From: Lepidostoma basale
Lineage: Eukaryota; Arthropoda; Insecta; Trichoptera; Lepidostomatidae
Length of the DNA stretch: 64,000 nucleotides
Assembly: GCA_022606425.2 (NCBI GenBank)
Contig: JAHDVF020001344.1
Span: 158,522 to 222,521 of the forward strand
Direction: 5' to 3'
The notes under the pieces are model-generated. The model was given only the letters and a program-made list of their open reading frames with translations. It searched no databases and was not told the DNA's origin. Below, one piece after another: positions 44,562-54,556 of the stretch (within the stretch, counting starts at the first letter, position 1; the number at the start of each line of letters is the position of its first letter). The position numbers and the translations under genes were made by a program.

Positions 44562-44602
44562 TATGAAAAATGATCATCAATTTGATGATCATTTTTCATA
44601 CA
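44562..44602. repeat. 41-bp perfect hairpin
   Basis: GTATGAAAAATGATCATCAA followed by TTTGATGATCATTTTTCATAC. Nearly no loop; cruciform-prone. Confidence 0.7.
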
Positions 44603-44751
44603 ATCGATAATCAATAATCGACTTTGTAAGACCTATCTTTTCAATCTTTAAAAAAATTATTATTATTTATTATGTGGTTAACAATTGCAGTTGTAAGTAT
44701 AAAACTTTAATCCTAAAAAAATAACGTAATGTTTTTGTATAATTTTATGAA

Positions 44752-44900
44752 CTAATTAACTAACTAACTAACACGCCGTCTCCCCGGAGAGGTAGACAGA
44801 AATTATGGAACGCCACACGGTTCAGTCCTGACATGCTTCTCTCGATTCATCTACATTCGAGAAATCGACGTGCGTGCATGACAAGAAATTGAATTCATAA
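44752..44900 (-). repeat. RTE-like LINE 3' end
   Basis: TAACTAACTAACTAACACGCC, CTCCCCGGAGAGGTAGACAG, then a short plus-oriented piece GAGAAATCGACGTGCGTGCATG. Confidence 0.65.
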
Positions 44901-45524
44901 TAACAAACAGTGAGTTTTTAATCAAAAACGCTCCACAAATTGTCGAGTCTATAGGTTACCCAAAAACGAACATTATCTTTTTAATTTTTATAGATAACAT
45001 ACGAGAAAATTCTAAGCCTGACGGGTTTAAGGGAAACCTCTTATGAATAAAGGCCTACTAATGGAAACATCTCGAACATAATGCATGTAGCACACGGTCT
45101 TACAATGACGTAATATTCGTTAAAATAATCCATTATTACACACAATTTAGGCAACTTAAAATGTTTTTGAATGTATACGTATTCATGTTATAATATTTTA
45201 TTTCTTCTAAAATAATTGCATTAGAAATTTTAATTGTAGTATCATGAATGTCAATGCTATGATGACATGTCATTAAATGTTATAAATGTATTTTCCTTCA
45301 CACTCTGAATAATAAACGTCACTCTTTACTATTATTAGTACTAATCATGCACCAACTCAATACCAATATTAAATGCAATTACCATAATTAACTCAACAGT
45401 TTCAAGGAAAATATGTGTAATGAGACCCACATATACAATAAATTACTAATGGCATTTGTTTTGCATTAATATTCTTTCCGTTATATATATTTCTTTATAT
45501 GTTACATACGTTTTTTTTAAGTTG

Positions 45525-45632
45525 AATGGCAATCTGACTAGGGAATTATCAAATGTAAAACTTTTACAAAATGTATGTTTTTGACGATATCAAATATTTG
45601 ATAATAGAGTTTTACATCGTTGTTCAAGAAAC
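45525..45632 (-). repeat. Family B fragment
   Basis: TTGAATGGCAATCTGACTAG, GAATTATCAAATG, then TTGATAATAGAGTTTTACATCGTTGTTCAAGAAAC. Confidence 0.5.
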
Positions 45633-45634
45633 AA

Positions 45635-46140
45635 CTAACTAGCTAACTATCACACCGCCTCCCAATAGGGGTAAACAGAAAGAATGGACTGCCATACTTT
45701 TCATTCCTCACATACTTCTCTCGCTTACTCAACATTCATATATCGTGTCATGCACCCATGTCAATTTCTCCTCTCGTGGGCGATGTTCTAAACAAGATTT
45801 ATTTGATCGTGCCACGGTTTCCTCGGCTTTCAATTATTTCCAGTTCATTTACATCTATAATTTATACTTTTTCTATTATTTCTGCATTCATTCTTTCCAT
45901 GTGTACAAACCATCTTAATGTTCCTTTCCATATTTTGTTCACAACACTTTCATTCGCACTGCATTTATTTCTTATATTTTCATTCGACACTATCATACAC
46001 AGTTGTGCATACATTCGTCTAAGAGAGCTCATTTTTGCTGCATTTATTCTTATTTCATCCTACTTTTGCCAGTTTCCATGCTTCATAAAAGGCAAACACT
46101 GTGAAATGCAATCATTATTTTTTTCCACCTTGACATAACA
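45635..46140 (-). pseudogene. RTE-like LINE, ORF2 end plus 3' UTR
   Basis: Minus strand: tail, 3' UTR (45640-45770), then decayed ORF2 end: ...MSSLRRMYAQLCMIVSNENI-, -KIWKGTLRWFVHMERMNAE- and RGNRGTIK, corresponding to the MRSLRIMCGKT...LRWFGHMERMDE...GRPxxTW boxes at 54.8-55.05 kb. The 126-codon plus-strand frame here is its shadow. Confidence 0.7.
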
Positions 46141-46329
46141 ATTTTGCATAAAAATTAATGAAAAAAAAATGAAAAGCGGAAAAAACAGTGTTTTAATTCA
46201 TAAAAGTCGTCAATCGTATTTTATTCTGAAAATCATTTTATTAGAGCGTAAATACCCACCATATAGTAAAATATATGTATGAATGCGGAAAACCTTATTT
46301 CATTTGATCTTTATTATTATTATATAGTG

Positions 46330-46725
46330 TATATACCCACACAAGCTCCCGGTGCGTGCGTATACTTTTGACTCACTGTCAAAAGATTTCTATTATCCTC
46401 CCCTGCGCCCCTCTCGCCGCTCGGCCGCCCCTCGCAGGGCGCGCTGGACGCTCCGGTCGTCAATGTCACTCGCGGGGAGAGTGGGCTTGTTTACGCCTGT
46501 TTTAGTTTTATACAGGCGAGAAGAACTTTCCGGGGAGAGGGGTCGGGAGCGCCTCGTAAATTTCGGGCAATAAAGCGGCGCGGATACCATAATGGGATGA
46601 TTATTTTTATCACTTTTAAAATTAGTTTCCTACTGGTGTATCGCGAATCGTTCGCCCGGAAGATGGGCGCGATACGAAATAGCAAAAATATCGGCTTTAA
46701 CTGCCGCCAAAAACAAATATACATT
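46330..46725. other. GC-rich unique island, candidate conserved element or promoter
   Basis: The most GC-rich stretch in the window: CCTGCGCCCCTCTCGCCGCT, CGCAGGGCGCGCTGGACGCT, plus TTGTTTACGCCTG (forkhead-like) and CAATAAAG. Both strands are open for 65-77 codons with no recognisable domain. A second GC patch at 46630-46720 is palindromic (TCGCGAATCG; CGGAAGATGGGCGCG). Unlike every repeat here it is single-copy. Confidence 0.45.
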
Positions 46726-46849
46726 ATTTAGATTATTTAAAGATTTTCTTTCTCTTCACACATACCATTTCAAATTAGTAAACAATCAATGATACTCTCA
46801 AACGATTAGTACGATATATTATGTACCCATAGTGAACATTAATATAAAT

Positions 46850-47005
46850 AGTCTATTGTTTTGGCCGAAAACTTTACATTTGATATATTATTTTAACACC
46901 TGATGATGTCAACATAGGTTGACGAAACAGCTGTCATGAAAAATAAAAATACAATTGTGATACATAAAACAAAGTTTTTTAATCTAACAGTTAATAAAAT
47001 ATAAT
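46850..47005 (+). repeat. Family A repeat, right arm only
   Basis: TTATTTTAACACCTGATGATG...CAATTGTGATACATAAAAC...TTAATCTAACAGTTAA. Confidence 0.75.
46892..46945 (+). ncRNA. Hammerhead-like ribozyme, family A
   Basis: Core CUGAUGA 46900-46906, extra U, perfect stem II GUCAAC/GUUGAC around AUAG, GAAA 46924-46927, ACAGCUGU, GUC with predicted cleavage after 46935. Stem I pairs UUUUAACA with UGAAAAAU imperfectly. Confidence 0.55.
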
Positions 47006-48045
47006 TAAATCACCAATATTGTACATGTATATTTCACATATAATATCTAGAAAAGTTTAATCTGAACCAAAAGCTCGCCGTATTAAATCAGGTAATCTCT
47101 TTCAATTTCCTTCACATACGCAAATATTCCAAATCTCCTTAATTTTAATTAGGAGTAAAAATGACGTAAAATTTTATTATTTTTTATTAACAATAATTAC
47201 ATGAACTTTGTCAACTCTAATAATTATAAAAAGCATATCATATTGTAAATTAATCTTTATTTATTGTATGCCAATTTACATTAAAAAAATAGTTTCTTGT
47301 TTTTTGAACATGATGTAAAACTTTATATTAAATATGATAGTTGGCAGAAAACTGACGTTTTTATTCGCATTAATCCAAAAAAACGATTTATATTATTCAA
47401 AGTATACGTTTTCATAATGAATCAAAATATTTTTTTTAAATATTCAGGATTTTTTTAACAAGGCGTTATCACTGTAGGATTCAATAAAAATATTTATTCA
47501 TCAAAAGAAAAATAAGAAAGATAAATGCAGTATGCGATACTCGTATAAGTATTAAATACGGTAGTTTCCGGATTGAAAAATCAGAGGCAAACATGACCGT
47601 TATCTACCGAAGTTTTAACCGAAATATTTTCAGTTTTCCATTGCGAAGACAGTGAAAACAATTTCTGATTACGGGTTCAATGGGGCGGACTAAGATGCTA
47701 TACCTTACCATATTTTCCGTTCGATTTATCCGCCAATAAACAAAGTATCGCCGATTGTATGAACTTTTGTCATATTCGTGTTCGCTGGCAGCAGTTTGTA
47801 CAAACTTTCGCAGTATAAAAATTGATGGAGACGTTCGTGTCTATCGAAGTTGTTCCCTTTACAAGCTTACTACTAATTTAAAACAATTTGCGACTAATTT
47901 ATCTGTTACAGACAAGCGTTTGCGACGCAAACATGCCGAGTGCCTTTTTGCTACGATCAACAATCTTTTCCCCGATTGGATACAATGAATTGAATATATT
48001 TATACTATCGTATAAAGCAGTTAGTTTATGATGTGGCATTAATAG
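47006..48045. other. Unassigned; family B fragment and a balanced region
   Basis: 47290-47370 carries family B outer-arm sequence (TTTTGAACATGATGTAAAAC). 47570-48000 is balanced unique sequence with a 77-codon plus frame (47755-47988) containing DKRLRRKHAECLFATINN; I do not recognise it. Confidence 0.3.
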
Positions 48046-48049
48046 AAAT

Positions 48050-48220
48050 AATATTAATACACCTTTATTAGTTTTACCACCACTTTACTCTGTTACAACC
48101 AACCGGTTTCACTCCCGCCGAAGCCTCGTCAGAGTTTCAAAAGACAGTGAGTGTCTTTTGTAACCCCGACGAAGCTCCGCCGGGAGTGAAACCGGTTGAT
48201 TGTCACAAAATAAAGTTTAT
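48050..48220. repeat. Family G palindrome
   Basis: Arms ACAACCAACCGGTTTCACTCCCGCCGAAGC and GAAGCTCCGCCGGGAGTGAAACCGGTTGATTGT, centre AAAAGACA/TGTCTTTT. The plus arm core is CCGACGA. Confidence 0.75.
48101..48137 (-). ncRNA. Hammerhead-like ribozyme, family G
   Basis: Minus strand: core CUGACGA (complement of 48126-48132), extra G, stem II GCUUC/GGAGU with G-U pairs around GGCG, GAAAC, CG, GUU, with ACCGGU. Confidence 0.45.
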
Positions 48221-48224
48221 TTCT

Positions 48225-48326
48225 ATTTTTCTTTTTTATACACTTTATATATGCAACACTGATATTAAAAAAAATAAATTATATAGACATGTTTCGAACA
48301 AACAGTCCTTCTTCGGTAAAGATACA
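48225..48326. repeat. Family C repeat, left arm (split by Helitron)
   Basis: TACACTTTATATATGCAACACTG...AGACATGTTTCGAACAAACAG, continuing at 54071. Removing the Helitron restores GATACA-TATTTTATAAATATGTATC, the natural centre of a family C palindrome. Confidence 0.8.
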
Positions 48327-48776
48327 TCTATATAAATAAAAGGCGATCTTCCGGGTGTGTGTGGACTATTTCTGAGGTTATTCCTGAGCTGATCCTTTTG
48401 AAATTTGGAGAATGGACTAATTGGAATTCAGCGGTCGTCATAGGCATATTTTTGTTATAAATCGAGCTCTAATTAACTTTATAAATTAATCAATTAATTG
48501 AAAATTTTCGTAGTGCAAACGAATATAGACCTTAATGTTCGTATCACCTGAGTATCAATCTTTTGAGTCTATATTCGTTTGACATGGTCTGGAGAGAATT
48601 CAGTCTCCATGTAATTTTGTGTAGTGGCAACAATGTGTTTTTCTTTCTGACAGTCCAATATATTGCGTTTTACTTTGGGATGTATAATACTTAATACGTT
48701 TTACTTATTACGTACTAAAATAATTGGTTATGTACATTAATGCAGACAGGTGCTTCTAAATTATAGCGAGTATAAT

Positions 48777-49125
48777 TTTTACGTGAGTGTCATTTTGAGG
48801 TTATGAACGACTTTAATTATATTTCTTTAATATATATTGGGTGTATTTACGCCATCGTTCAAATTGATCGCAGTTCAAATTATTTGTTAATTTTTACGTG
48901 AGTGTCATTTTGAGGTTATGAACGACTTTAATTGGATTCCTTTAATATATATTGGGTGTATTTACGGCATCGTTCAAATTGATCGCAGTTCAAATTATTT
49001 GTTAATTTTTACGTGAGTGTCATTTTGAGGTTATGAACGACTTTAATTGGATTCCTTTAATATATATTGGGTGTATTTACGGCATCGTTCAAATTGATCG
49101 CAGTTCAAATTATAAACGAAACTTT
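48777..49125 (+). repeat. 116-bp tandem repeat, about three copies
   Basis: Units start TTTTTACGTGAGTGTCATTT at 48777, 48893 and 49009, each containing TTTAATATATATTGGGTGTA and CGTTCAAATTGATCGCAGTT. The TTTAATATATATTGGGTGTA motif is repeated just inside the 3' end of this Helitron (54006), suggesting a subterminal sequence amplified in place. Confidence 0.85.
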
Positions 49126-49604
49126 GTTTTCGTTATTAATTACTTCTAGCCGTTCGATTGATCACGTGGTCTCTGAGCTGTCATCTGATATGTTTCGAAT
49201 CGAAACTTTCGATTGCGTCGCAATATTTTGTAAGTTAATATTTATATTTCTAATTTATATATATATCTTCAGGTTATTCTATTTTGCCGTTGAAATGAAT
49301 GCAGATTATATTTCCGCATTACATATTTCAAAGCTGTAGTTATAAATTATAGAGAAGAAATTAAATATCGTTTTACTTACGTATTATTTTAGGTTATGTT
49401 TGACTACATGAAAAAACGACCCGGCCATTGTTGCGTCATGATTTTAATTAGTTTTTAAAATACAAGTTGTATTATACTGGAGGGTTAAAATACAAGTTGT
49501 ATTATACCATGTAGCCAATAAAATTAAAAATCAAATTTTATTTCTAAATTTATATCACTGAATTATGTTAAAATAATATTACATAAATTTGTTAAATTTT
49601 GGTT

Positions 49605-51850
49605 TTAGGTTGACAAAATGCCATACAAGCGGAAACTCATTGGAAGTCGTACCGCTTCGTTTGATGTCGCTAAATTGCAGATGTTACGAGGCAATGAAAT
49701 TTGTCCTGAAGTTAGATCAACTGGCACCTTTCGGTTTCCAATTTCCGGTAATTGATGTAAGAAAATTTCAACTGATTGATTATTTGGCAGCTGAACACGC
49801 ATATTTGTAGTTATTTTCAATGTTTTTACGTGTCTTCACAAATAAGGCTATTTCAGGCAAGCATTATTTCATTCTCTGCCGTCGATTAAGGATTTACAGG
49901 TAATGTTTCCTTAAAATCTCCTGCAAGTAATATTAATGCGTTTCCAAATGGTCTAATGTTTCCACGCAAATCTTACAATGATTGATTAAGAGCCTCGAGT
50001 GTTTTTTATGTGTGCAATTGTGCATTGATTCTTAAAAATATGTTTGGATTTCTGCAATACTTTCCCAATTCCAGATGCTTTTAAAATGTTGCATGCAGGA
50101 GTTTCAATCAATTGCGTTTTCAATGGCAATTTCAAAGCGAAATGAACAGTTCTTCCACTTGGTAACAATGTCGCGTCTATTCCGGATAACGCAAGGGCTA
50201 AGGCTATATGATTTTAGGATCTAATTGCTCTCAGAATCAATCAAATTAGGAACGTTTTATCTGTTCCTCTTGGCTTATCTATCATGAAATACCACCAGAT
50301 CAGTTCGGTGGTGGCATTCCCAATTTATCGAGAGATTTGTGAGTGATTCCCAAGCACAAATCTTCAATCATTATAAATGCTTCGTTTTAGATTTCTGCTG
50401 TGAAATCCATGTTCATATTTGAATTTCCCATACATATTCGACCAAGAATATCTTCGGCCATGTGCAATTTATATTTCTCCCATAACTCTGATCGAGATGA
50501 AGGAAAGCAGGCGGTCAGTATTATTGCAAACTATAGGTTAATTTGATTTGGGTGTGACGTGTAGCAGGCGTCATCAATGCATACATCGCAGTGTCAGTCA
50601 TTCTCCAATAACTTTAGAGCTTTACATGCACCGTGGGTGGCATGTGAAACACCATTGACAATTCTCAATTGTTGGAAAGGCGTCGGACCGGATACATTTA
50701 CCAACAACATGCGTAAAAAAGAATATTCATCTTGATTGGGATGCACGGTGTGGTCCGCTTATCATAGTTTCTTTGAAAATGCCAGGTCGAATCGCCCTCC
50801 GCGCTTGCATTGTTCAAATGATTTTCTGTTCGCATTTAATGTATAATACGTAGACACTTCCAATACAGCAATATTTTTGCAAACGCGTCATTTTGACATA
50901 ACAGGAAGAAAGCAGTTGTGTAGCCATTGGATTCAGGTACATTTGCAGCTGTGAAATAAACGCATTCGCTTTCTAGATGTACCGCTAAGTGAACAACAAC
51001 CAGAAATCGTTAATGAATGGGAAATGAAAGCTTGCCATACAGCTTCGTTGCTGCTTAGTTATCTTCCAACCTGATGCTGTGTGATTTCCTCACTCATTTT
51101 CACTTCTTTCTGGATGCACAACAAAAATTGCATTTTTTAACGTACTTACAATTTTTTTTGAAACATTTAAAGGAATTACAGTTTTCTACATTAATGTGCG
51201 CTTTATATGTTTTTGATAGCAATGGCGAATATGGAACAACCCACCGATTGTCTACTTCGATGTCACCGTTTCTCTTTTGTTTAGTTGCTAATTTACCACC
51301 ATTTTCTGCTGATCTTCTATATAAAGGATATCCATCGTATCCTGTAATTGTGTTGGATACTAATACTCGAGGAACCGCTTAGAGCATTTTCCGTCTATCA
51401 TGCATATTGAATTTGGAATCAGTGTACCACAAGGTCCATGAATCATATTTTTCATCAACTTCATGCAGATCCTTATGGACACATTCTACATCATCAATTG
51501 GGTTTGAAGTAATTTTGTTATAGTGATACATCCAGCAGCGCACAGACCCAAACATTAACTTTTACCATGAAAACGTACAGCTATTTTAGCTTTTGTCTGA
51601 AAACACGTGCTGTGATATCATGCCTATCCACCGGCGATTTTCCAGGAAGTAAGAGCTGTTGTATATCGTCCCAAGTAGTGACGAACATATGCAATTTCAT
51701 CTTAAGCGTACTCGGGCATATGACGTGGACTACCTTTTATAAGATGATGCCAAAATTGTTAGTCATATTACCATCATTTACAACTTCATCTCGCAAAGAA
51801 TGTATTCTTCAGAGCGAAGCTTAGTCTGATTAAAACAGATTAATATCGAA
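49605..51850 (-). pseudogene. Helitron Rep/helicase, decayed and truncated
   Basis: Minus strand, with many frame changes. N-terminal Helitron-like Rep region: FNQTKLRSEEYI (about 51835-51800), then [31 protein letters not shown] (about 51450-51390), followed by YDGYPLYRR (51330). Pif1-type helicase region: LPSGRTVHFALKLPLKTQLI and ETPACNILKASGIGKVLQK (50165-50050), QCTIAHIK, then KITTNMRVQLPNNQSVEIFL and GNRKVPVDLTSGQISLPRN (49817-49680). The C-terminal helicase motifs are missing beyond 49605. The family protein normally exceeds 1300 residues. Confidence 0.9.
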
Positions 51851-52029
51851 TTTCTGTTTCTATTTTAAAATTTCAAAATGTGATGGTCTTCATAATCTCA
51901 AATCATTTATCGGTACGAATAATAGTTACTTGCGCTGTATTATTTTTTTTGGTTCTTCGCCACTGATTGGATTTATTGTTTTAACGTCGAAACATATTGC
52001 CTAGCAGGTGTTTTGTCTGATGATTAAGT

Positions 52030-52950
52030 GTAAAAAATAAAATTTTATTTACAGCAGATGACGGTGGCAGGGCAAAGATGGATATCATTTTAACATCATC
52101 GCCTATTTGGGGAAACACGTTAGATGTATTCAGCTGAAATTCCTGATTCAAGTGTTTATCCTCAATTGGCTGAAATTGTATCAAAAAATATGATTCATGG
52201 TCCATGTGTATATGGTTATAATTATGGAATTAGGACATATTTCGATAACCCGCCATGAGGTAAAATATAATAAGCTTATTTTATAATACTCAATATAACG
52301 TATGTCTTACAAACGTTTAAAAAATAAAATTTTATTTACAGCAGATGACGGTGGCAGGGCAAAGATGGATATCATTTTAACATCATCGCCTATTTGGGAT
52401 GAGACTGTCAATGACAATAAGGTAAAATATAATATGCTTATTTTATAACACTCAATATAACGTATGTCTTACAAACGTGTAAAAAATAAAATTTTATTTA
52501 CAGCAGATGACGGTGGCAGGGCAAAGATGGATATCATTTTAACATCATCGCCTATTTGGGGAAACACGTTAGATGTATTCAGCTGAAATTCCTGATTCAA
52601 GTGTTTATCCTCAATTGGCTGAAATTGTATCAAAAATATGATTCATGGTCCATGTGTATATGGTTATAATTATGGAATTAGGACATATTTCGATAACCCG
52701 CCATGAGGTAAAATATAATAAGCTTATTTTATAATACTCAATATAACGTATGTCTTACAAACGTTTAAAAAATAAAATTTTATTTACAGCAGATGACGGT
52801 GGCAGGGCAAAGATGGATATCATTTTAACATCATCGCCTATTTGGGGAAACACGTTAGATGTATTCAGCTGAAATTCCTGATTCAAGTGTTTATCCTCAA
52901 TTGGCTGAAATTGTATCAAAAAATATGATTCATGGTCCATGTGTATATGG
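52030..52950 (+). repeat. Four tandem exon-like cassettes with splice-site borders
   Basis: Each cassette has a pyrimidine/AT tract and TTTATTTACAG, then an exon-like block starting CAGATGACGGTGGCAGGGC (52055, 52342, 52504, 52790), and ends G-GTAAAATATAATA (donor at 52260, 52422, 52708; the fourth is cut at 52950). Spacing 287, 162 and 286 bp. Cassette 2 is an 80-bp block encoding DDGGRAKMDIILTSSPIWDE and VNDNK. Cassettes 1, 3 and 4 switch at TATTTGGG to a Helitron Rep fragment, SAEIPDSSVYPQLAEIVSKN then MIHGPC. The pattern suggests a captured host exon amplified with its splice sites. Confidence 0.8.
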
Positions 52951-53600
52951 CTGAGCAAATATCCACGATTTTGGAAAAACTAAATAAAAAATCAAAGGAA
53001 ATAGGACTATGCGTGCATTTTGGGAAAACAAAAATCATTGTACCTACTCCTGTACAAATCACAATAGACAACACCGTAATCAAAATAGTCGATTCATATA
53101 TATATATATTTGGATTACACAATAGTACTGAGTGGAGAAAATCAAATCGCAGAAATCGAACAAAGCATATTTTGAAAAGCCCACGAACCCCATCAACCTT
53201 AAACTGAAGGTGTTGGATTGCTGTGTCCTGCCGGTGTTATCTTATTGGTTTCAAACCATAACGTTGTCTCAGAAAAGCGCTATTAAATTAAGAATTGTCC
53301 AAAGAGCTATGAAAGTTGGGAATCAGTATAATGGACGGGGTAAGAAACACCACTATTAGAGCCAGAACAGGAGTGTCGGACATCATCGGAAGAGTGGCAG
53401 CGCTAAAATGGCATGCCGCTCGCAGCCCTGATGATAGATGAACTGCAACCCGAAACCCAGGACGTCCTCAACTTCGATGGAGGGACGACATTGAAGACAT
53501 TGAAGCAGATGGAGGAGGCCTACGCCCAGGAGTGAACGGATATGAATTGTATATGTATGAATGTTTTATGCAAATGTGATATAGTATATTTATTTGTTTT
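52951..53600 (+). pseudogene. Captured LINE reverse-transcriptase C-terminus
   Basis: From the cassette breakpoint: EQISTILEKLNKKSKEIGLC, VHFGKTKII, ITIDNTVIKIVDSYIYI (RT palm/thumb), LKVLDCCVLPVLSYWFQTIT, then after a frame change RNTTIRARTGVSDIIGRVAALKW, RPQLRWRDDIE, QMEEAYAQE-like end. 5'-truncated and frameshifted. Its terminal part and 3' UTR are shared with the Helitron at 21.55 kb and with 38.75 kb. Confidence 0.8.
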
Positions 53601-54070
53601 TTTAATTTCACTTAAAATATTAAGGAAAAAATTTAAGACTGGACGTTTAATGGTTTAAACATAAAGCTGAAAAAGATAAATATTAACTTTTTTTTGGGTG
53701 ACATCTTTAGGGTAACGTTTGAACTACACTATATTATTTAATCATAACGCGCTTTTGCACAGCTACGTTTAAGACCAATTGGCATCAAAAACTCATTTCA
53801 GACTTTTTGTAAGCTTGCCACCTTGGTAATAATGTCCAGCCTTCAATTGTTCAATTCACATTAGTATTATTCAAGTTCACAGCAAGTTTGCTTGGATTAA
53901 AAAATTTTTTTAAATATATGAACTGAATTAGGATACACACACTCTTGCACCTATACACATGTCATTTTATCCAATAAAATAATTGATATTGAACTTTTGT
54001 ATTTCTTTAATATATATTGGGTGTACTTAGGTGTAATCTAGCAATAGCGAAGCGTTGCCGGGTCAGCTAG

Positions 54071-54225
54071 TATTTTATAAATATGTATCTTTACTGAAGA
54101 AGGACTGTTTGTCCGAAACATGTCTATATACCTAATTTTATTTTTTTAATATCAGTGTTGTATATAAAAATTGTATAAAAAAGAAAAATAGAAATAAACC
54201 ATCATTACAACACAAAGTATGGCGT
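54071..54225 (+). repeat. Family C repeat, right arm (split by Helitron)
   Basis: Continues the repeat interrupted at 48326; ends ATCAGTGTTGTATATAAAAATTG, the complement of its left arm. Confidence 0.8.
54085..54130 (+). ncRNA. Hammerhead-like ribozyme, family C
   Basis: Core CUGAAGA 54094-54100, extra A, perfect stem II GGAC/GUCC around UGUUU, GAAA 54115-54118, ACAUGU, GUC with predicted cleavage after 54124. Stem I is weak (UA pairs only). Confidence 0.5.
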
Positions 54226-54443
54226 ATATAGAAGAAACAAAATAAAGCGATTGAAAAACTAATAAAAGTGTATCAATATTATTATTTAATATATTTACGT
54301 CTACTGTTGCAGAATTTAAAATATTTAAATGAATGTAATTTTTTGTTCTTAATATAAAGCACTCACTTTGTGGATAGACATTTTAAATAATTATATAAAT
54401 AAAACAACTTTGTATTTAACCACTGTAGGGTTATTATATTGAT

Positions 54444-54482
54444 GCCAACTAGTTTCGCTTGGACCCAAGCTTCATCAGGGCG
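54444..54482 (-). ncRNA. Hammerhead-like ribozyme, family T
   Basis: Minus strand: stem I GCC/GGC, core CUGAUGA (complement of 54472-54478), extra A, stem II GCUUG/CAAGC around GGUC, GAAAC-UA-GUU. All core bases canonical. Confidence 0.65.
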
Positions 54483-54516
54483 GTATAACAACTGTAACAA
54501 CTGTAAGTTGTTATAC

Positions 54517-54556
54517 TGCCCTGATGAAGCTTGGGTCCAAGCGAAACTAGTTGGCA
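54517..54556 (+). ncRNA. Hammerhead-like ribozyme, family T
   Basis: Stem I UGCC (54517-54520) with GGCA (54553-54556), core CUGAUGA 54521-54527, extra A, stem II GCUUG/CAAGC, GAAA 54543-54546, CUAGUU with predicted cleavage after 54552. ACUAGU is self-complementary. Confidence 0.65.

Larger units (their letters stand above)
48327..54070 (+). mobile_element. 5.7-kb mosaic Helitron
   Basis: Starts TCTATATAAATAAAAGGCGA at 48327 and ends with an imperfect hairpin (GCAATAGCGAAGCGTTGC, 54041-54058) and CAGCTAG at 54070. Flanking bases are A and T with no target duplication. Helitrons move by rolling-circle replication with a Rep/helicase protein. Inside, in order: a 116-bp tandem repeat; a broken Rep/helicase on the minus strand (49605-51850); four exon-like tandem cassettes on the plus strand carrying Rep fragments; a LINE RT end and 3' UTR; the terminal region. 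The Rep/helicase runs opposite to the direction set by the ends, so the element is a rearranged composite, not autonomous. Confidence 0.9.

Noticed and set aside
45758..46138. 126-codon plus-strand frame rich in Ser/Phe/Ile with membrane-like stretches
   Set aside because: Antisense to the RTE-like LINE ORF2 end; hydrophobicity comes from complementing Lys/Asn/Glu-rich codons.
51981..52958. Minus-strand frames of 67-74 codons repeated in the tandem cassettes
   Set aside because: The plus strand encodes the recognisable Rep fragment (AEIPDS...NMIHGPC); the minus frames are shadows repeated with the cassette.
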